From the NCBI GenBank assembly GCA_963789555.1, contig CAWBKY010000003.1, positions 124,001 to 188,000 of the forward strand: a stretch of 64,000 bases of DNA, in the 5' to 3' direction. A program made the position numbers and the translations under genes. The notes under the pieces are model-generated. The model was not told where the DNA came from. It saw nothing but the letters and a program-made list of their open reading frames with translations, and searched no databases. Source of the stretch: JACXTP01 sp963789555. Lineage in GTDB: Archaea; Thermoplasmatota; Thermoplasmata; Methanomassiliicoccales; UBA472. Below are positions 9,308 through 18,422 of this stretch, in pieces. The stretch's first letter is position 1; the number at the start of each line of letters is the position of its first letter.

Positions 9308-10094
9308 TTGGGAGTGAAATTCGTTGATGCGACAGAGGAGCAGAAATTCGCCAAGTTGAGGAAGTTCAACATCGGGGCCGGGTTTCTGCATCTTTTCCAA
9401 GCGATTCTCATGCTCGTCATCGCCAACTACGCGGTGACGATGACGTTCACGACGTCCTTCCTGGATGCCGCGAACGGGTATCCGCCGATCTCGCCATCCG
9501 TGCCCACCGAACTGTTCACTGTGGCTTTAGGCCCCATCGTGGCATTGTTCCTCTTGCTGTCGGCGATCGCGCACCTCAGCGTGTCGACATACGGTTATGA
9601 ACTGGTATGTGAAGAACCTGAAGATGGGGATCAACAAGGCCCGGTGGTTCGAGTACGCCATCTCCTCCTCGGTCATGTTGGTGGTCATCGCATGGCTCGT
9701 TGGCATGTTCGATTTCGTGTCGATCTTGCTATTGTTCTGTCTCAACGCCTGCATGAACCTGTTCGGGTACATGATGGAGCTTCATAACCAGACCACCAAG
9801 AAGGCCGATTGGACCGCCTTCTACTTCGGCTGCTTCGCTGGCCTCATTCCCTGGGTGGCCCTGCTGATGTACTTCTTCGGGGTCTCCGGTGGGAATCCAC
9901 CGACTTTCGTGTACGGCATATTCGCCTCGATCATCATCTGCTTCAACGTCTTCCCAGTGATCATGGTGCTCCAGTACAAGAAGGTGGGGAAGTTCAAGGA
10001 CTATCTCTACGGCGAATATTGGTACATCATCCTGAGCCTGGTGGCAAAAACATTGTTGGCCTGGCAGGTGTTCGCTGGAACCTTGGTGGATTGA
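9308..10094 (+). CDS. Heliorhodopsin (frameshifted)
   Basis: Seven-helix retinal protein of about 260 aa, split by a frameshift near 9600. The first part carries helices A and B (GAGFLHLFQAILMLVIANY and the next one). The second part has GINKARWFEYAISSSVM with the Glu expected as Schiff-base counterion, NACMNLFGYMMELHN, and a last helix SLVAKTLLAWQVFAGTL whose Lys codon at 10047-10049 would bind retinal. These are heliorhodopsin blocks, not type-1 pump blocks. Heliorhodopsins sit inverted (N-terminus inside) and are light sensors or enzyme partners rather than known pumps; the family is known in Thermoplasmatales. Start TTG 9308 or GTG 9314; AT-rich TATA-like sequence at about 9263-9275. Convergent with the next gene, 21 nt apart. 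Confidence 0.92.
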
Positions 10095-10115
10095 AGGCCA
10101 TCCGGACAAACCCTT

Positions 10116-11651
10116 TCATTTTTCCTCTTTCTTCCCATCGTCCCATGATGCCATCGGGTATCGATTGACCTGGCCGAAGGTCTTGAGCCGCTTCTCGTCC
10201 AGGTACGAAATGGTCCCATGCCCGCCGCAGACCAGGCAAGGCCGATCTCGGTCGGGTGGGGACAGCTTCCTTGCCAGATCGATGAGGACCTTCCTTTCTT
10301 CGTCGGCCCGGGCACTGTCCACGTTCACGCTGGTCATCAGGTTCTTGGCCAGCAGATTAAACCGGGAACGCTCTTCGCTGATGCTCTTGAGGTCGATCAG
10401 GCTATCCCCCGTGAAAAGCAACCCCACGTCCTCGGCTACGAAGAACACCTGGCCATGAAGGTGCCCTCCCAGTCCATCGAGCACCTTGAGCTGGACATCC
10501 CCGATTTGGACATGCCCGATGACATCGAGGCCCATCACCTCCCCCCTAGGGGTCAGGTCATAGAGCACCATATCCTCTGGGGGTCTGAAGGCGGAGAAAA
10601 GATTGATCAATTTGGTATAGACCTCCTCCAGCACCGAGCTCTCCGACATCGAGCCATAGGCGCGGTTGGCGGCCTGGACTATCTCCGCGGTGCCCGGATG
10701 GACGTGGGCCACCGCCGGGAGCGACCAAGCCCCTCCGGAATGGTCGGCATCGGCATGGGTGATGTAAACGCCCTTCAACTTGGCAAGGTCGGACATGCCA
10801 TGGTGGGCCAGCATGACCCTGACATCGTCCTTGTAGATGCCATAGCCGGTATCGATGAGCACAAAGCCTTCCCGGTCCCGAAGGGCGTAGATGTTGCCAC
10901 CGCAGGGGGGCTGGAAGCAGAACAGCGACACCTCCTCCGTCACCTGCACCATCTGCACGTCCGCATAGAACCCCGGGCCCGTGGTCGCCTTGAGGGTGCG
11001 ACCAGTCTCGAGCACGCTCTCAAAGACCGCCTTAGGCTCCATGTCCAGATTGGTCAGCTCTTGGACGATGTGATTGATGTCGGAGAGGAGCTTCATGAGG
11101 AAATGGTCCTCCCGCTCGCCGATTATCTGACGCAGCTCCTGGGCGAACCGGATGTAGAAGACCGTATCGTCCAGGCGCTTCCCGGTAAGATCGTACTCCA
11201 GTATTTCCAGAGGGTAGCGCGACCTTAGCCTCTCCAGGAGCCAGTCCAGTTTGGAAACGTCATCGATGGTGAGCGAGACGGTGACCTGATCGGGATTCTT
11301 GCTCCGGTCATCGAAATCGAGGAAGGCGATGTTGCAGTGCGCCTCGGTGGTGAAATGCAAGAACTCGAAGAGTGCGCCAGCGCGATGGGGCAACACGACC
11401 TTGAACTTCAGGAAACCAAGCTTCGTCAGCGAGGTCTGGAGGTATCCGATGGCCTTCAGCTCCCTCTCGATGGCCTCATATTCGGAGGCCTTGCAAGTGA
11501 CCTCGAAGAAGACCACATAGGGATCGATGCGTCGATCGTAATGGATGCGCTCGATGTTGCCCTGGTAACGCTTCACTATCTCCGCCGCCGTGTGCAAGGC
11601 CCCGGGCTCGTCGGGCATCCTGGCGATGAAATAGTACTTCTGGGCGCTCAT
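10116..11651 (-). CDS. ACT-ACT-metallo-beta-lactamase fusion protein
   Basis: 511 aa. Residues 1-150 form two ACT-like modules: YYFIARMPDEPGALHTAAEIV with a glycine-turn DEPGAL, then KVVLPHRAGALFEFL. ACT domains normally bind amino acids. After a helical linker (about 160-210), residues 240-490 are a metallo-beta-lactamase fold: GGNIYALRDREGFVLIDTG, THADADHSGG (HxDxDH metal motif), LDGLGGHLHGQ, FTGDSLIDL, and a C-terminal CGGHGTI. It looks like an amino-acid-controlled hydrolase or oxidoreductase; the substrate is unknown. ATG 11651 is chosen because a TATA-like GTATTTGT lies about 27-30 nt upstream. Confidence 0.85.
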   Translation of the reverse strand: MSAQKYYFIARMPDEPGALHTAAEIVKRYQGNIERIHYDRRIDPYVVFFEVTCKASEYEAIERELKAIGYLQTSLTKLGFLKFKVVLPHRAGALFEFLHFTTEAHCNIAFLDFDDRSKNPDQVTVSLTIDDVSKLDWLLERLRSRYPLEILEYDLTGKRLDDTVFYIRFAQELRQIIGEREDHFLMKLLSDINHIVQELTNLDMEPKAVFESVLETGRTLKATTGPGFYADVQMVQVTEEVSLFCFQPPCGGNIYALRDREGFVLIDTGYGIYKDDVRVMLAHHGMSDLAKLKGVYITHADADHSGGAWSLPAVAHVHPGTAEIVQAANRAYGSMSESSVLEEVYTKLINLFSAFRPPEDMVLYDLTPRGEVMGLDVIGHVQIGDVQLKVLDGLGGHLHGQVFFVAEDVGLLFTGDSLIDLKSISEERSRFNLLAKNLMTSVNVDSARADEERKVLIDLARKLSPPDRDRPCLVCGGHGTISYLDEKRLKTFGQVNRYPMASWDDGKKEEK

Positions 11652-11698
11652 CCCGCCTGCCATTCCTTAGCCCGGACAAATACTTTCCCGGGCCAAGT

Positions 11699-11707
11699 CT
11701 AATAATG
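11699..11707 (+). promoter_or_regulatory. TATA box of the amidotransferase gene
   Basis: CTAATAATG, centred 27 nt upstream of ATG 11730; leaderless start expected. Confidence 0.5.
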
Positions 11708-11729
11708 TCATAGACCGCTTGCTTGCCCC

Positions 11730-12466
11730 ATGTGCCGAATGCTGGCCATATCCTCGGAACCTGCGGACCCCGAGCTGTCCAGGGAATATATTTCGTCCCT
11801 GTTCAAAATGGCGGGGGAGCACCCTCACGGCTGGGGTTTGGTCCATTACGTGGACGGTGGGCCGGTCCTGGTCAAGATGCCGGTCCGCGCCGACCGATCA
11901 TTGGAGGCCAGCAAGGCCGCGGAAGCGGCTCGTTCATCCATTGTGATGGGCCATATCCGGAACGCATCGATCGGCGGCCGCACCTTGGAGAACACCCATC
12001 CTTTCGTGGACGGGCGATTGGGCGTTCTGCCACAATGGCACTGTCGATGTTCATTCGATTTTAAGACAGCGCCTTAGACCGGAGAGGAGGCGACGTCTGA
12101 AGGGAGAGACCGATTCAGAGGTGCTTTTCCAATGGGTGTTGCAGAACATGGAGGAGTGCGGCGACACCGTCCAGGGGCTGGAAGATGCCGTCCGTTCAAT
12201 CGTCAGCATCAAGGGACCCTCGACCTCATCCCTCGATTTCATGCTCAGCGATGGCTCCACCCTCTATGCTTATAATTTGGCCTTTAAAAGACACCATTAT
12301 TTTGCCCTTCATTGGACAGAGATGGACGACGCAAACAAAGATAGCAGGTCGGTCATCATTTGCTCGGAGCCGATGGGAAGTTCGGGTGAGTTGGCGAAGG
12401 ATGGAGAACGATACCTTGGCCATCGTCCGAGATGGCCGCCCACCCCAATTCCGGTCCCTGCTCTAA
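11730..12466 (+). CDS. Class II glutamine amidotransferase (frameshifted)
   Basis: Ntn-type glutamine amidotransferase of the YafJ kind. It starts MCRMLAI, with Cys2 as catalytic nucleophile after Met removal, followed by HPHGWGLVHY and MGHIRNASIGG. Near 12028 the frame changes and the next frame reads FCHNGTVDVHSILRQ, the glutamine-binding block. Then LFQWVLQNMEECG and DFMLSDGSTLYAYN follow, with a last shift near 12395 into a frame ending GRPPQFRSLL. About 245 aa in all. The synthase partner, if any, is unknown. It has its own leaderless promoter and is convergent with the HhH gene (stops overlap by 4 nt). Confidence 0.82.
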
Positions 12467-12708
12467 CCCTTCTTGCTCTCAGCGTACTTGACCGCGATCT
12501 TGCACGAGTTCAGCATGCACGGCTCAGCGTAGTAGCCTTTCATGTTCCTCATCTCCTCGTACATTTGCTCTGGCGAACGTCCCTTCAGGTCATCCGCATC
12601 CCTGATGCCCAATCGGTACAGGCCTTCAGCGGCGTTCTCCCCAACGCCGGGGATCTTGCGCAACTTGGCGATCACTGCCGCCTTTTCCTCCTCGGTCAAA
12701 GAACTCAC
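12463..12708 (-). CDS. Helix-hairpin-helix protein, Cdd1-like
   Basis: 81 aa from a GTG at 12708. It reads LRKIPGVGENAAEGLYRLG, a helix-hairpin-helix, then ADDLKGRSPEQMYEEM and a Cys-containing C-terminus (CMLNSCKIAVKYA) typical of the small Cdd1/pathogenicity-locus family. Function is unknown; HhH modules usually bind DNA backbone. A longer reading from 12900 is only shadow coding over the next gene. It lies 47 nt downstream of the membrane protein gene on the same strand, so they may be co-transcribed. Confidence 0.75.
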   Translation of the reverse strand: MSSLTEEEKAAVIAKLRKIPGVGENAAEGLYRLGIRDADDLKGRSPEQMYEEMRNMKGYYAEPCMLNSCKIAVKYAESKKG

Positions 12709-12755
12709 CCGAGATGCCAAGTGCAACCCGCAATAGATAATCCTGTCGCCAATTC

Positions 12756-13373
12756 TCACGGTCGGACGTGGATCATGCTCATGGCCCGGGAGAGGAAGTC
12801 GCGCATCACCGAACCGGTGTCCATCCAGCTCAGCCGTTCCATGGCCAGGTAGGCGAAGGTGAAGGCGAAGTAGGGCACCAGGTAGTACCAGGGGAACCAA
12901 CCCAGCAGCATCATCGCCACCAATGCCACGTCGCTGAGGGGGCGATAGAGCATCACCCAGCGCACTATCTTTGGGGCCTGCGCCTTCTGGGCCAGGTCAT
13001 CCACCACCTCGTCCAGGAAACCGGCGAGGATGAAGATCACCAAGGGGGCCAACAGCACGACCGGGCCTGTGACGGGCCACAGGACCAACAACGTGAGGGC
13101 AGCGATCAAGGTCCCTGCCAGGAATGCGCGGTTGTCTATCTTGCGAGCCAGGACCAGGCTGAGGATCATCGCCCCATAGAAGGCGGTGGAGAAAGGCGAG
13201 TCGAGGGCCATCAGGCCGCCCATGGTGATGCCAGCAACGATCGCTATCACATTGGCCAATTTCCTGGAGTACCTTTCCTCGTCGTATGCCTGGTCTATGA
13301 ACTTGATGGCCGCGCCCAGGAAGGCGTAGAGGATAACGATGATGTAGATGGGCAAAGAAAAGGTGAGGTCCAT
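12756..13373 (-). CDS. Polytopic membrane protein of unknown function
   Basis: 205 aa with about six hydrophobic segments, starting LPIYIIVILYAFLGAAIKF. A conserved-looking FIDQAYDEERYS follows the first helix, and acidic DEVVDD lies between helices 4 and 5. I do not recognise the family. The ATG 13373 is preceded by an AT-rich TATA-like stretch near 13405-13418 (minus strand). It is divergent from the beta-propeller gene and probably co-transcribed with the downstream HhH gene. Confidence 0.65.
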   Translation of the reverse strand: MDLTFSLPIYIIVILYAFLGAAIKFIDQAYDEERYSRKLANVIAIVAGITMGGLMALDSPFSTAFYGAMILSLVLARKIDNRAFLAGTLIAALTLLVLWPVTGPVVLLAPLVIFILAGFLDEVVDDLAQKAQAPKIVRWVMLYRPLSDVALVAMMLLGWFPWYYLVPYFAFTFAYLAMERLSWMDTGSVMRDFLSRAMSMIHVRP

Positions 13374-13519
13374 GTGATACCAACGTAGTGGCCTTATCCG
13401 GCCTTGGATAATCGATTAGGTTCCCAACACTTCTTCCCATGTACTTAATGGTTGCTGATGGGTAAAATGACTGGTCCCGCTCTCCTTGACATATCTGGCC
13501 GAAGGTCAGAGTAACAAAA

Positions 13520-15449
13520 ATGATAACGGTTGACCGGGACGTCAACGGTAAACAGCACTTGATATATCCCAACGGCGAATTCATCGGCATGACCCCCCGA
13601 GGACGCACTCTGACGATGGTCGCCGCATTTGCCTTGGTGGCCATCCTGTCGATGGCCAGCCTCTACCTCATCTGGCAACCCTCTGATACCGAACTGCCCA
13701 GCGGTGAGCTTCCCGCTTTCCAGACCGAGCAACAGCTCAAGGCCTATCTGAACGACCGTGGCAATGGCCAGGGACGGTCCATGTATGACAGCATGGAGAC
13801 CGCGGCCGGTGGAGCGTCCAACGGCGACAACTACCACTCGAAGACCAACGTCCAGGTGGCCGGGGTGGATGAGTACGACACGGTCAAGACCGATGGGACT
13901 TACCTTTACATCATCTCGGCCGACCGGGTGAGCATCGTCAAAGCCTACCCAGTCGAGGAGATGGCGAACGTATCGAGCGTTCTGGCCCAGGACCTTCTCG
14001 GCGATCGATGGCACCTACATCTACCTGGTCGGGGCCTACCTGCTTGGGGACGACCTCATCATCATCGCCCAGGTCTACGAGGGCTACGGCCCGATCGTCA
14101 TGGAGGCCATGGACATATGGCCGGGGATGATGGGTGTCCGCACCGCCGTCTTCGTGATGGACATCAGCGACAGGGCGGCACCGGTCCTGTCCCACACCTA
14201 CGCCATATCCGGATACCATCTGACCTCCCGACTCATCGACGATAAGCTGTTCATCATCACCGACCAGTCCATATGGTACGGCCAGAAGGACACGGTCCCC
14301 ATGGCATGGGACCAGGGCGTGGCCAAGACCCTGTCCCCCCAGGACATCCGCTTCGACCCCAATGCCAGCTATGTCGGGTCCTACACCAACATACTTGGCA
14401 TCGACATCGATGACGCCGTGAGCAACGCCACCGCAGTGCTGACCAGCTACACCAGCGTCATATACGTTTCTGGGACCGACATCTACCTGACCTACGTGGA
14501 CTGGTCGAACGCATTCATTTGGGTGTCCACGATGAGGACGGCGACCGCCACCGCAGACGAGCCTTCCGTGCCCATGACCACCATCTATCGCTTGGAGATG
14601 CAGGGGACGAACGCCGTTCCGATGGCCCGGGGCGAGGTGGAGGGATTCCTCCTGAACCAGTTCTCCATGGACGCCCAGGGCGACGTGCTCCGTCTGGCCA
14701 CCACCAACGGGTGGCAGGACCAAGAGAGCACGGTCTATACCCTGGACAATGACCTCAAGATACTGGACAGCCTGGGCGGGCTGGGGAAGAACGAGAGCAT
14801 CCAGTCGGCCCGTTTCCTCGGCAACATCCTGTACCTGGTCACCTTCGAGCGGGTGGACCCCCTGTTCGTGATCGACCTCACCGACCCGGCGGACATCAAG
14901 CTCCTCGGAGAGCTGGTCCTGCCTGGGTTCTCCTCCTACCTGCACCCCATCGGCGAGGGTCTGCTCCTGGGCGTGGGCATGGAGAACTCCACCCTCAAGT
15001 TGTCCATATTCGACGTCAGCGACCCCCTGAACCCGTTGGAGGTGCAGAGCTATCGGGCGGAGGGCTGGGCATACTCTGACGCCCAGTGGGACCACAAGGC
15101 GGTGCTGTTCGACGACCGCCTAGGCCTGTTCGTGGTGCCGGTGCACTCCTACGACCCGTCCAACTGGACGATGGAACAGTCCACATACGTGTTCGAGGTA
15201 TCGGAATCCGGCATCGGCCTGAAGGGCGTCCTCAGCAACGGGGAGATGGAGAGCGCCTCCCGGTCCGTGGTGATCGAGGACCGCCTCTACACCATATCGC
15301 AGAACGTCCTGGCCGCCTGGTCGCTGCCCGACCTGGAAGCGCAGGGCACCTTGATCTTCGACGACCTGTACCTCGATTGGTATCATTACGGTGTGCTCCC
15401 GGTCGAGGATGGCACGGCCTCCGAAGGCTCGGAAGGCAAGGCGCCTTGA
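13520..15449 (+). CDS. Membrane-anchored beta-propeller protein, PF09826-like (frameshifted)
   Basis: About 640 aa. An N-terminal cytosolic tail of about 30 residues is followed by one membrane segment (about 31-52), then an extracellular domain opening with TNVQVAGVDEYDTVKTDG and YLYIISADRVSIVKAYP, the signature of the secreted beta-propeller family PF09826. Repeating blades follow (ISDRAAPVLSH, SVIYVSGTDIYLTYV, ARFLGNILYLVTF, VIDLTDPADIKLLGEL). A frameshift near 14000 separates the first 155 or so residues from the rest; the second frame reads AIDGTYIYLVGAYLLGDDL across the gap. It is likely surface-exposed and binding. The HTH regulator gene begins 14 nt downstream, so both are in one operon. 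Confidence 0.82.
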
Positions 15450-15463
15450 GGCTGGGAGGGGCG

Positions 15464-16095
15464 ATGAAAGGGATTAATCTGGGAGAACCGCCTATCGTCC
15501 TTGGAGAGAAGAAGTTGCGAGTGGAATTGGACAAGAAGGCACTCTTCGCGCTGGCCTCCGATACCCGACTGGAGATCCTGAAGGCCCTTCAGTCCGAGCG
15601 CCGCACCGTCTCGCAGCTGGCCGAGACCTTGGGAGTGGACAAGGCGGCGGTCTACCGCCACCTCAAGAAACTGGAGGAGGGTGACTTCGTCAAGCGCGAG
15701 GACGACCATGGCTTCGTCTACTACCGTCTCAGCTGGAAGGCTCAGGGACATCATCTCCCCCGGGGAGAACACCCGCATCATCGTGCTGATATCCGCCTCG
15801 GTAGCGCTCCTCATGGTGGCGGCCTTGATTCTCTTCGCCATGTCCAGTTCGGGGGGTGCCCCATACTTCGAACCGCAGGAGGCAGATAACCAGTACAGCG
15901 GCACCGATGGCCAGGACCCCCTATCTGGCGGAACGGAGGGCACATCGTCATTGTCATGGCTGGTCGTGGGACTGGTCGGGCTGACGGCACATACTGCTCC
16001 TCACCTGGGCGGCCTTGACCGCTTGGAGGCCGAAACAGGCGGACCCCCGGCCGGACGGCCCCCTGGACCCACACGGCCCCGTCCTTGACGATTGA
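15464..16095 (+). CDS. ArsR-type HTH regulator with C-terminal membrane anchor (frameshifted)
   Basis: About 210 aa. Residues 20-90 form a winged helix of the ArsR kind: ALASDTRLEILKALQ, TVSQLAETLGVDKAAVYRHLKKLE and a wing ending GFVYYRLSWKA. A frameshift near 15740 leads to IISPGENTRIIVLISAS and a first membrane segment (about 15780-15840), then an acidic, Ser/Gly-rich loop, a second membrane segment starting SLSWLVVGLVGLTA, a second frameshift near 15985, and a tail rich in Pro, ending at 16095. It would be a DNA-binding protein held at the membrane. It lies in an operon with the upstream beta-propeller protein, which could be its surface partner. No metal-binding Cys pair is seen. Confidence 0.75.
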
Positions 16096-16130
16096 AGGCC
16101 ATGGTTAATTTCGCTTCCCCCTCCTCTTTC

Positions 16131-16139
16131 TTTTATAAG
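16131..16139 (+). promoter_or_regulatory. TATA box of the phospholipase C-like gene
   Basis: TTTTATAAG, centred 24 nt before the GTG at 16159; this supports GTG as a near-leaderless start. Confidence 0.55.
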
Positions 16140-16158
16140 GCTAATCAAATAAATCGTT

Positions 16159-16899
16159 GTGAAATGGAAGAGCCACCGCGCCATCACCAGCGAGGTCTGC
16201 GCCGCCCTGGGCATGGAGGACCGGTACTGCGAGCTCATGCTGGCGGGGGCGGTGGAGCCGGACCGGCATCACGAGGTGCGCAGGGACCACAGAGGGCTGC
16301 TGCGTCGGGTCCGGCATCACGGTTCTCCAGACCATGTCATATTGATGTTCATATGGAAAGCGAGGAAGGCCTACCTGGAAGGCGATTATGAGGAAGCGAG
16401 CCGGGACATGGGCAGGGCCCTCCATTATATCCAGGACCGTTCGGTGGCGAAAGGGTGGCGGGGGCGTGCCCATGACCGAAGGGAAGCGGCGGTGGCGGCG
16501 CGTCCAGTGCCGGTACGCGCCATAACCATAGGGATGGACGGGGCGGTCTCCTCGCCCTGGTTCGTGCGTGATTGCGTCCAGGCCACCAAGGAACGGAGCG
16601 AGCCCGACCGGATCATCTTCCAAGCCTCCATGATGTCGGCGGCGGTGGCCAAGGCCATCGTCTCCGATCCGGACCCCCCCCTCGGACTGGAGGAGGCCCT
16701 CCACAGGGCCCGTTGGAACTATCTGTTGATATCCTGGCCCTCTGCCCTCGGGCTGTCCATCGGGATTGTTCTGCTAGGGGCGTCCACCGGTCTCCAACTG
16801 GTTTATGTCGCCCCCCTCGCCCTGATGGTCCCGATCCTGTTCCGCACCCGCTATCGACGGTTGGTCCGACTGTCTCACTGGTATGGATTTGAGCCCTAG
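16159..16899 (+). CDS. Zinc-dependent phospholipase C-like membrane protein
   Basis: 246 aa. The N-terminal 180 residues follow the helical zinc phospholipase C/S1-P1 nuclease pattern: KWKSHRAIT (N-terminal Trp-x-x-His), AVEPDRHH, ALHYIQDRSV and GRAHDRREAA, supplying Trp, His and Asp ligands for a trinuclear zinc site. Two C-terminal hydrophobic segments (about 195-230) anchor it. In archaea the substrate is unknown. The start is GTG, set by the TATA box at 16131. The 3' end overlaps the photolyase start by 17 nt. Confidence 0.7.
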   Translation: MKWKSHRAITSEVCAALGMEDRYCELMLAGAVEPDRHHEVRRDHRGLLRRVRHHGSPDHVILMFIWKARKAYLEGDYEEASRDMGRALHYIQDRSVAKGWRGRAHDRREAAVAARPVPVRAITIGMDGAVSSPWFVRDCVQATKERSEPDRIIFQASMMSAAVAKAIVSDPDPPLGLEEALHRARWNYLLISWPSALGLSIGIVLLGASTGLQLVYVAPLALMVPILFRTRYRRLVRLSHWYGFEP

Positions 16900-18309
16900 G
16901 CACCGGAAGGCAATTATCCCAAGTCATGACCTAAATGACCTGAAAAGCATGGTAAAGGACGCTTCACCATCGACCTCCGTCCCATCGGCAGGGAGGCGGG
17001 CCAGAACGCTCCGTTCCAATGATGGCAATGGTCCTGTGGTGTACTGGATGAGCCGAGACCAGCGCTCCATCGACAACTGGGCCCTATGGTATTCCCATCA
17101 GGTCGCCAGGTCGCTTGGGTCTGAGCTCCGGGTGACGTTCTGCCTCGTTCCTTCCTACCAAGGGGCCTCCGACATACACTTCCGCTTCATGTTGGAGGGG
17201 CTGAAGGAGGTGGCAGGAGACCTCGCAGCCCTTGGCGTCCCCTTCGACCTTCTAACGGGAGACCCGACCGGGGCGGTGCCGAAGTACCTGGACGAACATG
17301 GCGCCGGTACCCTGGTGATGGACTTCGACCCCCTGAGGGCCAAGACCTCATGGCGGTCCGCCGTGGTCGATGAGGCGGAATGCACCTGCGTGGAGGTGGA
17401 CGCTCACAACATCGTCCCCTGCTGGGTCGCCTCCCCCAAGAAAGAGTATGCCGCGGCCACCCTGAGGCCCAAGCTCAAACGCATCCTACCCGAGTTCATC
17501 GAGGCAATGCCTGGGCCCTTGCATGCCAGGAACGGGCGTTTGGAGGACCAGACCGATTGGACCACGTTACTAAAGAAGAGGGGGAACGGCACCGGGTCCG
17601 AGATCCCGACCTCGGGTCAGCGAGCCGCCCTGGACAGGCTGCGTAACTTCATCTCCTCAAGATTGTCCGGTTATGCGGAACGCCGCAACGACCCCAACGT
17701 GGACGGCCAGTCTGGCCTTTCGCCATACCTTCATTTCGGGATGGTCTCCGCGCAAAGGGTGGCCCTGGAGGTCAGGGCATCGACGGCCCCCGAGGTCGAC
17801 AAGGAAGCCTTCCTTGAGGAGCTGATCGTGCGCCGGGAGCTCTCTGACAATTTCTGCTTTTATGACCAGATGTACGACGCCGTGGAATGCCTGCCCTCCT
17901 GGGCTCGGCTCTCGTTGCGGCAGCATGAATCAGACCGTCGCGAGTACCATTACGGCCTGGAGGAACTGGAGAGGGGGAGGACGCATGACGACCTTTGGAA
18001 CGCCGCCCAGGCGACAGATGGTCATGTACCGGCCGCATGCATGGTTACCTGCGCATGTACTGGGCCAAGAAGGTGCTGGAATGGAGCCTGGACGTGGGCG
18101 AGGCCATGGCCAAGGCCATAACGCTGAACGACCGCTACCAGATGGACGGGAGAGACCCCAATGGCTATGCGGGCATCGCCTGGAGCGTGGGGGGTTTGCA
18201 TGACCGAGCCTGGCCGGAGAGGCCGGTCTTCGGCAAGGTGCGGTACATGAACTACAACGGTGCCCGGAGCAAGTTCGATGTGGACCAGTTCGTCCAACGT
18301 TGGTCGTGA
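16883..18309 (+). CDS. phr: Class II CPD photolyase (frameshifted)
   Basis: Repairs UV-made cyclobutane pyrimidine dimers using FAD and blue light. About 475 aa and close to methanogen class II enzymes: GPVVYWMSRDQRSIDNWAL near the start, TLVMDFDPLRAK, EVDAHNIVPCWVASPKKEYAA, LSPYLHFGMVSAQR, ELSDNFCFYD and WNAAQ. Two indels near 18012 and 18032 then hide RQMVMY and GRMHGYLRMYWAKKVLEW, after which LNDRYQMDGRDPNGYAGIAWSVGG and the C-terminus ending at 18309 are intact. Start ATG 16883 overlaps the previous gene; an internal ATG at about 16949 is also possible. Confidence 0.93.
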
Positions 18310-18422
18310 CGAACCTATCCAGCATTATGCCGAACCTTTTTAGCTAACCCCATAAAGAGAAACCGACCGTCCCCTCCGCCCTGGTCCGATCGAAGAAAAG
18401 AGACCAATATCGAGCGCCATTC

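Noticed and set aside
9308..10094. Type-1 proton-pumping rhodopsin
   Set aside because: The helix C and helix G blocks are those of heliorhodopsins (ARWFEYAISS, AKTLLAWQVF); the DTE/DTD-type pump motif is absent.
13938..15095. 385-codon antisense frame over the beta-propeller gene
   Set aside because: The plus-strand frame has blade repeats and family motifs; the antisense frame shows shadow composition only.
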